Assembly: GCA_903882725.1 (NCBI GenBank) | Contig: CAIRYF010000006.1 | Span: 1-9,267 of the forward strand | Direction: 5' to 3' | DNA: 9,267 nucleotides | Origin: an uncultured Simplicispira sp. | GTDB lineage: Bacteria; Pseudomonadota; Gammaproteobacteria; Burkholderiales; Burkholderiaceae_C | In this document: positions 1-5,950 of the stretch, piece after piece | How the letters are laid out: the number at the start of each line of letters is the position of its first letter | How positions within the stretch are numbered: the first letter of the stretch is position 1 | Notes under the pieces: model-generated | What the model was told of the DNA's origin: nothing | The model's database searches: none | The model's input: only the letters and a program-made list of their open reading frames with translations | Position numbers and translations under genes: made by a program

Positions 1-1097
1 CACTGGTACTTTTCAATCGACGCCACATCAATTTCATTATCAAAGTGGCCGATGTTGCAGACGATGGCTTGGTCTTTCATGGCAGCCATGTGCTCGTGGC
101 GAATAACGTCGCGGTTGCCGGTGGTGGTGACGAAGATGTCGGCCTTGTCGGCGGCGTATTCCATCGTCACCACTTTGTAGCCTTCCATGGCCGCTTGCAG
201 TGCGTTGATCGGGTCAATCTCCGTCACCCACACTTGGGCCGAGAGCGCGCGCAGCGCTTGCGCAGAGCCTTTGCCAACATCGCCATAACCGGCCACGCAA
301 GCCACCTTGCCCGCAATCATCACGTCGGTGGCGCGCTTGATGCCGTCCACCAGCGACTCGCGGCAGCCGTAGAGGTTGTCAAACTTCGATTTGGTCACCG
401 AGTCGTTGACGTTGATTGCGCGAAACAGCAGTGTGCCCTTGGCGCTCATTTCGTTCAGGCGGTGAACGCCGGTGGTGGTCTCTTCGGTCACGCCGATGAT
501 GTGCGCCGACTTGCGCGTGTACCAAGTGGCGTCCACAGCCAGCTTGGCGCGGATGGCGGCGAACAAAATGGTTTCTTCTTCGCTGGTGGGTTTGTCCAGC
601 ACCGACAGGTCTTTTTCGGCCTTTTGGCCCAGGTGCATCAGCATGGTGGCATCGCCGCCATCGTCCAAAATCATGTTCGGGCCTTCGCCTTCGGTGCCAG
701 CGGTGCCAAATTCAAAGATGCGGTGGGTGTAGTCCCAGTAGTCGGCCAGCGACTCGCCCTTGATGGCAAACACCGGCGTGCCATTGGCGGCAATGGCGGC
801 GGCGGCGTGGTCTTGGGTGCTGAAAATGTTGCACGAGGCCCAGCGCACTTGCGCGCCCAGCGCTTGGAGCGTCTCGATCAGCACGGCAGTCTGGATCGTC
901 ATGTGCAGCGAACCAGTAACGCGCGCCCCTTTGAGGGGTTGGGCACCAGCAAATTCTTCGCGGATGGCCATCAGACCGGGCATCTCGGTCTCGGCGATGC
1001 GGATTTCTTTGTGGCCCCAGCTGGCCAAGGCAATGTCGGCGATAGCGCAGTCGATGGCGCAGTCAGTGGTGGGGGAAACGGTGTTACGGACGTTCAT
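1..1097 (-). CDS. ahcY: Adenosylhomocysteinase (S-adenosyl-L-homocysteine hydrolase), 3' part cut by window edge
   Basis: This cytosolic, NAD-dependent enzyme splits S-adenosylhomocysteine into adenosine and homocysteine. It removes the product that inhibits methyltransferases and feeds the methionine cycle. 365 residues are visible and about 110 C-terminal residues lie beyond the left edge, judging from the roughly 475-residue bacterial long form. Visible motifs are [10 protein letters not shown] (61-70), DDGGDAT (145-151), the [11 protein letters not shown] segment (204-214), [18 protein letters not shown] (231-248) with the substrate-site Asp, Lys and Cys, and the NAD-binding GYGDVGKG (270-277). 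The stretch at about 155-190 is the insert typical of the bacterial form. The ATG at 1095-1097 is preceded by a GGAG Shine-Dalgarno seven bases upstream. The gene has its own promoter and a SAH riboswitch in its leader. Identification is near certain from the family motifs. Confidence 0.98.
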   Translation of the reverse strand, partial: MNVRNTVSPTTDCAIDCAIADIALASWGHKEIRIAETEMPGLMAIREEFAGAQPLKGARVTGSLHMTIQTAVLIETLQALGAQVRWASCNIFSTQDHAAAAIAANGTPVFAIKGESLADYWDYTHRIFEFGTAGTEGEGPNMILDDGGDATMLMHLGQKAEKDLSVLDKPTSEEETILFAAIRAKLAVDATWYTRKSAHIIGVTEETTTGVHRLNEMSAKGTLLFRAINVNDSVTKSKFDNLYGCRESLVDGIKRATDVMIAGKVACVAGYGDVGKGSAQALRALSAQVWVTEIDPINALQAAMEGYKVVTMEYAADKADIFVTTTGNRDVIRHEHMAAMKDQAIVCNIGHFDNEIDVASIEKYQ

Positions 1098-1109
1098 GGA
1101 GCGACTCCA
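1097..1109 (-). promoter_or_regulatory. Hairpin masking the ahcY Shine-Dalgarno (candidate expression platform)
   Basis: On the minus strand TGGAG (1109-1105), which contains the Shine-Dalgarno, can pair with CTCCA (1101-1097), whose last base is the A of the start codon, leaving a TCG loop. The helix of five pairs would hide the ribosome binding site and could be the element the upstream riboswitch controls. A second weak hairpin, GTGG...CCAC, lies at about 1126-1140. The pairing is visible; the regulatory role is inference. Confidence 0.45.
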
Positions 1110-1196
1110 AAAGCAAAGGTGCAATGTGGTGAAACGCCACCTGCCGCACTCAAAGCCCTGTGCCATAAAGACCCAAGCCCATCACACGCCAAGTGG

Positions 1197-1286
1197 ATGA
1201 GCGTCGTTGCAAAGCGGGACAAGCCCGGCCTCCCGAGCCTCACGCCCGCCCGCAGTGGGGGGACGTTGCAACGCTCCTCAGGAGAG
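1197..1286 (-). promoter_or_regulatory. S-adenosylhomocysteine (SAH) riboswitch in the ahcY leader
   Basis: Read on the minus strand, the leader has the conserved pieces of the SAH riboswitch in order: GAGGAGCGTTGCAAC, then AGGCTCGG, then GACGCTCA. Two helices can be checked by eye. Stem 1 pairs CTCCTGAG (1284-1277) with CTCGGGAG (1237-1230), eight pairs including one U-G wobble. The pseudoknot pairs GAGCGT (1276-1271) with ACGCTC (1204-1199), six perfect pairs. Between them lies a variable hairpin, CGGG-CTTGT-CCCG (1227-1215). This class is known to bind SAH and switch on genes of SAH recycling, most often ahcY, in beta- and gammaproteobacteria. The family assignment is from memory of the consensus; the pairings are seen directly. 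Confidence 0.93.
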
Positions 1287-1292
1287 CTGGCG

Positions 1293-1298
1293 ATTATA
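1293..1298 (-). promoter_or_regulatory. -10 box of the ahcY promoter
   Basis: A perfect TATAAT lies on the minus strand, eight bases before the first base of riboswitch stem 1, so transcription would start around 1286, just ahead of the aptamer. No good -35 hexamer is seen at 16-18 bases upstream. The TAA stop of the MFS gene (1296-1294) lies inside this hexamer. Confidence 0.75.
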
Positions 1299-2535
1299 TC
1301 GGCGCTAAACGGCGCAGGCGCAGCGCCAGCGCCAGTGCTCCTGCCAGCAGCACCAAAGAAAACACCACCAGCGTCGGCCAGCGTCCGTGCTCCCAAAACC
1401 AGCCGCCAGCAGAACCCAGTACGCTCGAACCCACGTAATAGGCCAGCAAGTACAGCGAAGACGCATGGCCCTTGGAATGCAGCGCCAGCTGCCCCACCCA
1501 GCTGCTGGCCACCGCGTGGGCGACAAAAAAACCAAACGTCAGTACCGCAATACCGGCAATCACCGCCCACAGCGGTGCCGCCAGCGTCAGCATCACCCCG
1601 GCAGACATCAGCGCCACGCCGCCCACCAGCACCGGCCCGCGCCCCCAGCGGTCGGCCAAAGCGCCCGCCGCTGGCGAGGCCACCATGCCAAACAGATAGA
1701 CGCTAAAGATCAGCCCGATGTGCGTTTGGCTCAGGCCATACGGCGCGCCAGCCAGCCAAAAACCGGCGTAGTTGAACAGCGAGACAAACACCCCCATCAG
1801 TGCAAAGCCCAGCAAAAACAAGGGCAGCAAACCCGGCGTTTGCAGGTGCGTGCGCCAAGCGCGCACGTGGTGCGCCAAGCCCAAAGATGGCCGCTGGGTG
1901 GCCGATGCAGCGCCAGCGGCAGATACCCGTCGGCAGCGCGGCAGCAGCAGCACAAAGCCGACAGCAGACAGCAGCCCCAGTGCGCTGATGGTGCCCATGG
2001 CCACACGCCAGCCAAATTGGTCGGCCAATGCACTCATGCCAATGCGCCCGGCCATGCCCCCAAACGCCGTGCCGCCAACATACAAGCCCATGGCAAAACC
2101 CAGCCCGCGCGGATGGATTTCGTCTGACAAATAGGCCATGGCCACAGCGGGCACACCGCCGAGCAAAATTCCCTCCAGCGCCCGCGCCGTCAGCAGCAGC
2201 CCCCAGCTTGGTGCCAACGCTGCACCCAAGTTGCACAGCGCCGCCAGCGCCATCGAGGCAAACATCAAACGGCGTTTATCACGCCCCTCCGACAGCGCCC
2301 CAGCGACAAAAATCGCTGCCGCCAAGCAGCCGGTACTGACCGACAGCGCCAAAGAACTGCCCGCCGCCCCCAAGCTGAAATACTGCGCCAGCTGCGGCAA
2401 TACCGGCTGCACGCAATACAGCAGCGAGAAGGTGGCAAAGCCCGCCAAAAAAAGCGCCAAACTGATGCGCCGATACGCTGGCGAGCCAGACTCTACCCAG
2501 GTGCGCGCGGTTGGAGGTAAAGGAGATGGATGCAT
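1294..2535 (-). CDS. MFS transporter, YnfM-like drug/solute exporter family
   Basis: This is a 413-residue, twelve-helix inner-membrane transporter of the major facilitator superfamily, probably a proton-driven exporter. The sequence closely follows what I recall of E. coli YnfM: FATFSLLYCVQPVLP (33-47), the motif-A loop SEGRDKRR (82-89), YLSDEIHP (135-142), MGLYVGG (149-155), the second-half loop GALADRWGRGP (291-301), and FFVAHAVASSWVG (336-348). The substrate cannot be read from the sequence. The frame is open to an ATG at 2688, but residues before 2535 do not look like the family, and starting at 2535 gives the usual length. No candidate start (2688, 2613, 2535) has a convincing Shine-Dalgarno, so the start is uncertain. 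The TAA stop lies in the ahcY -10 box. A functional link with ahcY is not implied. Confidence 0.9.
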   Translation of the reverse strand: MHPSPLPPTARTWVESGSPAYRRISLALFLAGFATFSLLYCVQPVLPQLAQYFSLGAAGSSLALSVSTGCLAAAIFVAGALSEGRDKRRLMFASMALAALCNLGAALAPSWGLLLTARALEGILLGGVPAVAMAYLSDEIHPRGLGFAMGLYVGGTAFGGMAGRIGMSALADQFGWRVAMGTISALGLLSAVGFVLLLPRCRRVSAAGAASATQRPSLGLAHHVRAWRTHLQTPGLLPLFLLGFALMGVFVSLFNYAGFWLAGAPYGLSQTHIGLIFSVYLFGMVASPAAGALADRWGRGPVLVGGVALMSAGVMLTLAAPLWAVIAGIAVLTFGFFVAHAVASSWVGQLALHSKGHASSLYLLAYYVGSSVLGSAGGWFWEHGRWPTLVVFSLVLLAGALALALRLRRLAPI

Positions 2536-2817
2536 GGGGCCATGGGGTCTTGGGTCAAAGGCTTGCCCTGACGGCGTGCTTTGTATTGCAAAAACACTTT
2601 GGTCTGGCCCCATTTTGTCGGAGGTGTGGGCGGTGCTACGTTGGAGACGGTGCGGGCCTATGTGGATGCGCAGGGGACTGAGGAACATACCCGAAAGTCC
2701 GCTGCAAAGGCAAAAACCAACAGCCTGCGCTAGACCGCTCTTGGCGATTCAGCTTTGCCTTAATGCTGCGTTGCGGCCACCTCGCCTAGCAGGGGGAATG
2801 CGCAGATTGGGTGTTCA
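2536..2817. other. Intergenic stretch between the MFS gene and the DUF3567 gene
   Basis: No gene is supported in these 282 bases. The MFS frame stays open on the minus strand up to an ATG at 2688, so part of it could be coding if an upstream start is used. The stretch holds one 8-base inverted repeat, AAGGCAAA at 2707-2714 and TTTGCCTT at 2754-2761, separated by 39 bases, which might be an operator or a weak long-loop hairpin. No convincing terminator for the DUF3567 gene and no consensus promoter for the MFS gene were found. Confidence 0.5.
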
Positions 2818-3108
2818 TCAATGCACCACCACTGGGTTTTGCGCTAGGCCGGTGTAGCGGTCCAGCGTTTCTTCAACCTCTTCTTGGGTTGGCGCATCGC
2901 GCTGCCACGCCAAGATTTTTTGCTGGAACATCTCCGCCCACGAACCGTCCAGATACAGCTCTTTGCCCGAGCGTTTGTCAACAATTTGGAAGCCGTGGCG
3001 GGCAAGTTGCGGCACTGGTTCTGCGGCGTCGGCCACAGGAACGGGCACCAAGACGTCTGGCAGCATATGGACAACCACAAAAGATTCTGAGTCGTAGAGC
3101 ATTTGCAT
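2818..3108 (-). CDS. DUF3567 family small protein, function unknown
   Basis: This is a 96-residue cytosolic-looking protein with no signal peptide or membrane helix. It begins MQMLYDSESFVVVHM and ends with a run matching TGLAQNPVVVH. The middle reads LARHGFQIVDKRSGKELYLDG and then SWAEMFQQKI, followed by an acidic segment (PTQEEVEETLDRY). This pattern matches my memory of DUF3567, a short conserved protein of Burkholderiales with no known role. The start is placed at 3108 rather than at the in-frame ATG at 3129 because GGGAG lies seven bases before it and family members begin with M-x-MLY. It is a separate unit, about 100 bases downstream of the DUF3108 stop. A small palindrome lies just upstream of its Shine-Dalgarno. 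No function can be inferred from its neighbours. Confidence 0.88.
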   Translation of the reverse strand: MQMLYDSESFVVVHMLPDVLVPVPVADAAEPVPQLARHGFQIVDKRSGKELYLDGSWAEMFQQKILAWQRDAPTQEEVEETLDRYTGLAQNPVVVH

Positions 3109-3132
3109 TGAGTTCTCCCTGTTCGGCATACT

Positions 3133-3144
3133 TGTCAGATGACA
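3133..3144. promoter_or_regulatory. Short palindrome upstream of the DUF3567 gene (possible operator)
   Basis: TGTCA-GA-TGACA is a perfect 5-base inverted repeat with a 2-base spacer, 25 bases before the DUF3567 start codon. It could be a binding site for a dimeric regulator. A 12-base palindrome can also arise by chance, and no regulator is identified. Confidence 0.25.
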
Positions 3145-3207
3145 GCAGAAATGCGCAGTTCAAGTCCTGCACTGCTATGCGGTTTTACCCAGAGTATCCC
3201 CCAAGCC

Positions 3208-4338
3208 TTAGGGCGGTGCATGGCTGCGCAAGCGCAGGTCAGCAAAGTCGCCATTGGCCTGGGTGATGCGGATGCGCACCGGCAAATAGCCCAGTGACGG
3301 TGCCAGCCACAGTTCGGCTTTTTGATCGTAATCGTGATCGCGGCGCGGCAGGCGTTGCAGTTTGCGGGCGCTGATGGTGCCAGCGGGCAAATCCAGCGTT
3401 TCTTCTTTTTCCACGGTAAACGCCCACACGTCGGCCGTGCGCGCGCCCACGGTGGCCAAGCTGATGCGTGTGCCGGGCAGATAGCGCTCGGGCTCTGCCG
3501 CCAGCAGCGCGCCCAGTTGGATGAATACGCTGAGTCGGTCTTGCGTGCCTGTCACCATCGGCGCAGCGGGCGTGTTGGCGCTGAAGGTAACTTGGCCTTG
3601 GGCATAGTCGAAGTGCGCAGCTTGCTCGCTGCGCGAGCGATCGGCAAAGCGCTGCGGTCGCAAACCGCCCTCGCTGATGGCCCCAGCGCTGGTTTGCGTG
3701 CGCGTGCCCAAAAATAAAATGCTGATTTCTTGGCGCGCTTGGTACTGCTGGCCGTCGTGCTGCCACAGCAACTCGGCGCGGGCGCTGTAGTGAAATTTTT
3801 TGACCTCGCCGCTGACATCAAATTGCAGCCGTTGTGGTGCAGGAATGTGTACCGCAGGTGTTGCGCTGGGGCCGCTGCGGGCGACAGCGCCGGGCGGCTC
3901 GATGTCAATGGCGTTACTGGCGACTTCGACTTCGACTGCGGCTGCGGCTTCTACCGTTGGCACTGTCTTTGTTGTTTCTGTTGCTTCTGCTATTTCTTGT
4001 GTTTCTTGTATTTCTATGGCTTCAGGCGCTGCCAGGGCGCTCACCTCTTTTGGTTGTGGAGTTGGAGTTGGAGCTGGAGTTCGCACGGCAGGCTCTTTGC
4101 GCACCGGCGGGGTGTGGCGTTTTGGTGGCGGTAGTGCCGTTGTGGGTGCTGCAGCGGCGGCAACTTGTGTCGGCGGCGGTGCAGGTGCAGGTGCAGCCGC
4201 AGCCAGCGTGCGGGTGCTGAACACAGACCCCGGCGTGTGCAGTGGCGTATGCGACTGTAGCGGCACCCCCGCCAGCGCCAGCCAGTGCAGCGCCAGCACG
4301 CCAGCGGTCAACAGCAGCAGCGTGCGGCGCGGCATCAT
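3208..4338 (-). CDS. DUF3108 domain protein with N-terminal membrane anchor and TonB-like proline-rich linker
   Basis: This is a 376-residue predicted envelope protein of unknown function. An N-terminal hydrophobic segment (about residues 5-27, LLLLTAGVLALHWLALAGV) looks like an uncleaved signal anchor. A long Ala/Pro-rich linker follows (about 40-100, with PAPTPTPQPK and similar runs, like the periplasm-spanning part of TonB). Next is a Glu/Thr-rich segment (about 107-140) and a C-terminal DUF3108 domain (about 170-372, from FDVSGEVKKFHYSARAEL to GYLPVRIRITQANGDFADL). DUF3108 proteins are thought to be periplasmic beta-rich proteins with no proven role. The frame also has an ATG at 4347, but the AGGAAGG Shine-Dalgarno touches that codon and sits nine bases before the ATG at 4338, so 4338 is preferred. 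The gene diverges from a LysR regulator, which may control it. Confidence 0.88.
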   Translation of the reverse strand: MMPRRTLLLLTAGVLALHWLALAGVPLQSHTPLHTPGSVFSTRTLAAAAPAPAPPPTQVAAAAAPTTALPPPKRHTPPVRKEPAVRTPAPTPTPQPKEVSALAAPEAIEIQETQEIAEATETTKTVPTVEAAAAVEVEVASNAIDIEPPGAVARSGPSATPAVHIPAPQRLQFDVSGEVKKFHYSARAELLWQHDGQQYQARQEISILFLGTRTQTSAGAISEGGLRPQRFADRSRSEQAAHFDYAQGQVTFSANTPAAPMVTGTQDRLSVFIQLGALLAAEPERYLPGTRISLATVGARTADVWAFTVEKEETLDLPAGTISARKLQRLPRRDHDYDQKAELWLAPSLGYLPVRIRITQANGDFADLRLRSHAPP

Positions 4339-4397
4339 CAAACGCATCCTTCCTGAAATGAGCTACCTACCAAGGTGCTTCTTACAACCTGAGCAGC

Positions 4398-4442
4398 GCG
4401 CATTATCCGATGCGCGTTGCCTGATGTGGGCATCCGCATAAT
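4398..4442. promoter_or_regulatory. Dyad with back-to-back -10-like boxes between the DUF3108 gene and the LysR gene
   Basis: GCGCAT-TATCCG-ATGCGC (4398-4415) is a perfect 6-base inverted repeat. A wider imperfect dyad joins ATTATCCGATGC (4402-4413) to GCATCCGCATAAT (4430-4442). The outer ends give outward-facing -10-like hexamers: GATAAT on the minus strand (4407-4402) and CATAAT on the plus strand (4437-4442), the latter eight bases before the LysR ATG. This is a typical layout for a LysR-type operator that controls both the regulator and the divergent gene. No matching -35 hexamers are obvious, so the promoters are tentative. Confidence 0.45.
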
Positions 4443-4450
4443 CGGCGCCT

Positions 4451-5467
4451 ATGGACAAGCTCAAGGCGTATGAATCTTTTGTGTCGGTGGCCACGCGCGG
4501 CAGCCTGACGGCGGCGGCGCGTGCCGAGGGCGTGGCAGCAGCCGTCATGGGGCGGCGGTTGGATGCGCTCGAAGAGCATTTAGGCGTCAAGCTGCTGGTA
4601 CGCACCACCCGGCGCATCAGCCTGACGCACGAGGGCAGCGCTTTTTTGGAGGACTGCCACAAGCTGCTGGCCGACGTGGCCAATGCCGAGGCCAGCGTCT
4701 CTGCCGGCGGCATCCGCGCCAGCGGCCATTTGCGCTTGACGGCACCGGCCGGTTTTGGCCGACGCCATGTCGCGCCGCTGGTACCACGCTTTCGTGCGCT
4801 GCACCCGCAGGTGGTGATTTCGCTGAACTTGAGCGACCGCGTGGTTGACTTGACCGCCGAAGGTTTTGACTGTGCCGTGCGTGTCGGCGACTTGCCCGAC
4901 TCGTCATTGGTTAGCGTGCGCATTGCCGAAAACCGCCGCCTGTGCGTGGCTGCGCCGCACTATTTGCAGCGCCGGGGCGTGCCGCGCCACCCCAGCGAGT
5001 TGGCGCAGCATGACTGCTTGGTGTTGTCGAGTGATGCCTCGCAAACACGCGGCTGGGCGTTTCGTTTGCCGCCGACGGTCAGCACTGCGCCAGCCAGTGC
5101 GGCTGCCAGCGCCCACGCCCACGGTGAGCTGGTGCATATCCGCCCGGTGGGCCCGCTGGACTGCTCGGATGGGCAGGTGCTGTATGACTGGTGCTTGGCC
5201 GGTTTTGGCATTGCCTGGCGCAGCACTTGGGAGGTTGAAAATGAAATTGCCAGCGGCCAGTTGGTGGCAGTGCTGGAAGAGTTTGCTGCACCGCCCAACG
5301 GCGTGTATGTAGTGTTTCCGCACGCCAAACACCTGCCGCTGCGTGTGCGCCTGTGGATTGACTACCTGAAACTGCACTACAGTCAGCCCGATTTTTGGAA
5401 GACCCGGGGCGCGCTGGCACCGCTGACAGCGGGTTTTTCTGTTGATCTCGCCGAGAAAATCTTATGA
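4451..5467 (+). CDS. LysR family transcriptional regulator
   Basis: This is a 338-residue DNA-binding regulator. The N-terminal winged helix-turn-helix (about 1-60) shows the family pattern: FVSVATRGSLTAAARAEGV, then GRRLDALEEHLGVKLLVRTTR and LTHEGSAF. The effector-binding domain follows (about 90-310, with GHLRLTAPAGFGRRHVAPL, then DCAVRVGDLPDSSLV). It resembles the large DmlR/AaeR-like group of LysR proteins; the inducer is unknown. It is longer than the usual 300 residues because of an Ala/His-rich insert (about 208-226) and a C-terminal tail. The start at 4451 fits the conserved MDKLKAYESF beginning but has no Shine-Dalgarno; a CATAAT hexamer ends eight bases before it. Its TGA overlaps the ATG of the DUF2214 gene, so the two are cotranscribed. 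It also diverges from the DUF3108 gene. Confidence 0.95.
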   Translation: MDKLKAYESFVSVATRGSLTAAARAEGVAAAVMGRRLDALEEHLGVKLLVRTTRRISLTHEGSAFLEDCHKLLADVANAEASVSAGGIRASGHLRLTAPAGFGRRHVAPLVPRFRALHPQVVISLNLSDRVVDLTAEGFDCAVRVGDLPDSSLVSVRIAENRRLCVAAPHYLQRRGVPRHPSELAQHDCLVLSSDASQTRGWAFRLPPTVSTAPASAAASAHAHGELVHIRPVGPLDCSDGQVLYDWCLAGFGIAWRSTWEVENEIASGQLVAVLEEFAAPPNGVYVVFPHAKHLPLRVRLWIDYLKLHYSQPDFWKTRGALAPLTAGFSVDLAEKIL

Positions 5468-5910
5468 CCTTAGAAGCTTTTTTAGCCAGCACCCACTTGG
5501 TGGCAATTTTGGCGCTGGTGACGTTTATGAGCAGCCAAGCTGCCCTGTGCCGCATTGAATGGATGAACGCTGCGGTGGTCGAGCGCTTGGTGCGGTTGGA
5601 TGTGATCTACCAAATTACCGTGGTGACGCTGCTGGCCAGCGGATTGGCACGCATTTTTTGGGGCATTAAAGGCACGTCGTGGTACTGGTCGCAGCCACTG
5701 CTGCACGCCAAGCTGACGCTGGTGCTGGCGATGCTGCTGTTGTCGATAGCGCCGACGCTGGCGTTTCGCCGCTGGCGCCGTGCCCTGCGCGCCAATGGCA
5801 GCCTGCCCGGCGCGGTGCAGGTGCGCAACACCCGCCGACTGATCATGGTGCAGTCGCACATTTTGCCAGTGGTGGCAGTGTTGGCGGTGTTTTTGGCGCG
5901 CGGCGGGTGA
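5464..5910 (+). CDS. DUF2214 family four-helix membrane protein
   Basis: This is a 148-residue inner-membrane protein of unknown function. Four hydrophobic segments are seen at about 5-25, 47-66, 79-99 and 128-146. Family-like features are an N-terminal segment ending in ...LCRIEWMN, the RLDVIYQITV helix start, and GLARIFWGIKG (about 59-69), followed by YW and the HAKLTL helix. This agrees with what I recall of DUF2214. The ATG overlaps the LysR stop as ATGA, so translation is probably coupled to the regulator. The pairing suggests the protein belongs to the regulator's own unit, not that it is a known target. A G-rich run begins three bases before the TGA stop and continues past it. Confidence 0.88.
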   Translation: MTLEAFLASTHLVAILALVTFMSSQAALCRIEWMNAAVVERLVRLDVIYQITVVTLLASGLARIFWGIKGTSWYWSQPLLHAKLTLVLAMLLLSIAPTLAFRRWRRALRANGSLPGAVQVRNTRRLIMVQSHILPVVAVLAVFLARGG

Positions 5911-5923
5911 GGGGCGGGCGGGG
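5905..5923 (+). other. Potential G-quadruplex across the DUF2214 stop codon
   Basis: The plus strand reads GGG-TGA-GGGG-C-GGG-C-GGGG: four G-runs of three or more separated by loops of 3, 1 and 1 bases. The TGA loop is the stop codon itself. Short loops favour stable folding in RNA and in single-stranded DNA. The pattern is seen directly; folding in the cell is not shown. Confidence 0.5.
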
Positions 5924-5950
5924 CGGCGGTCGAGGCTGCGTTTAGTTTTT
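5923..5950 (+). terminator. Weak terminator-like hairpin after the DUF2214 gene
   Basis: GCGGC (5923-5927) can pair with GCTGC (5935-5939), with one G-U pair and a 7-base loop. It is followed by GTTTAGTTTTT. The stem is short for an intrinsic terminator, and the T-run is interrupted, but position and orientation fit the end of the LysR-DUF2214 transcript. It overlaps the stop of the facing minus-strand gene. Confidence 0.3.

Noticed and set aside
45..1706. 553-residue open frame on the plus strand opposite ahcY and the MFS gene
   Set aside because: It is a shadow of high GC. The minus strand encodes clear AhcY and MFS proteins, while this translation is low in complexity, resembles nothing, and crosses the riboswitch.
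2536..2688. N-terminal extension of the MFS protein to the ATG at 2688
   Set aside because: The 51 extra residues are unlike MFS N-termini and have no ribosome binding site. They are kept only as a possible alternative start.
1387..2857. Several plus-strand open frames opposite the MFS gene
   Set aside because: Their translations are Gln/Pro/Ala-rich with no domain, and they are antisense to a well-recognised transporter.
3155..3175. GCAGT...ACTGC inverted repeat between the DUF3108 and DUF3567 genes
   Set aside because: Only five pairs around an 11-base loop and no T-run in the right place, so it is not supportable as a terminator or operator.
4451..5910. A toxin-antitoxin, defence or other novel multi-gene system
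   Set aside because: The genes are a common LysR regulator and a DUF2214 membrane protein; no nuclease, helicase, reverse transcriptase, repeat array or mobile-element gene occurs in the window.
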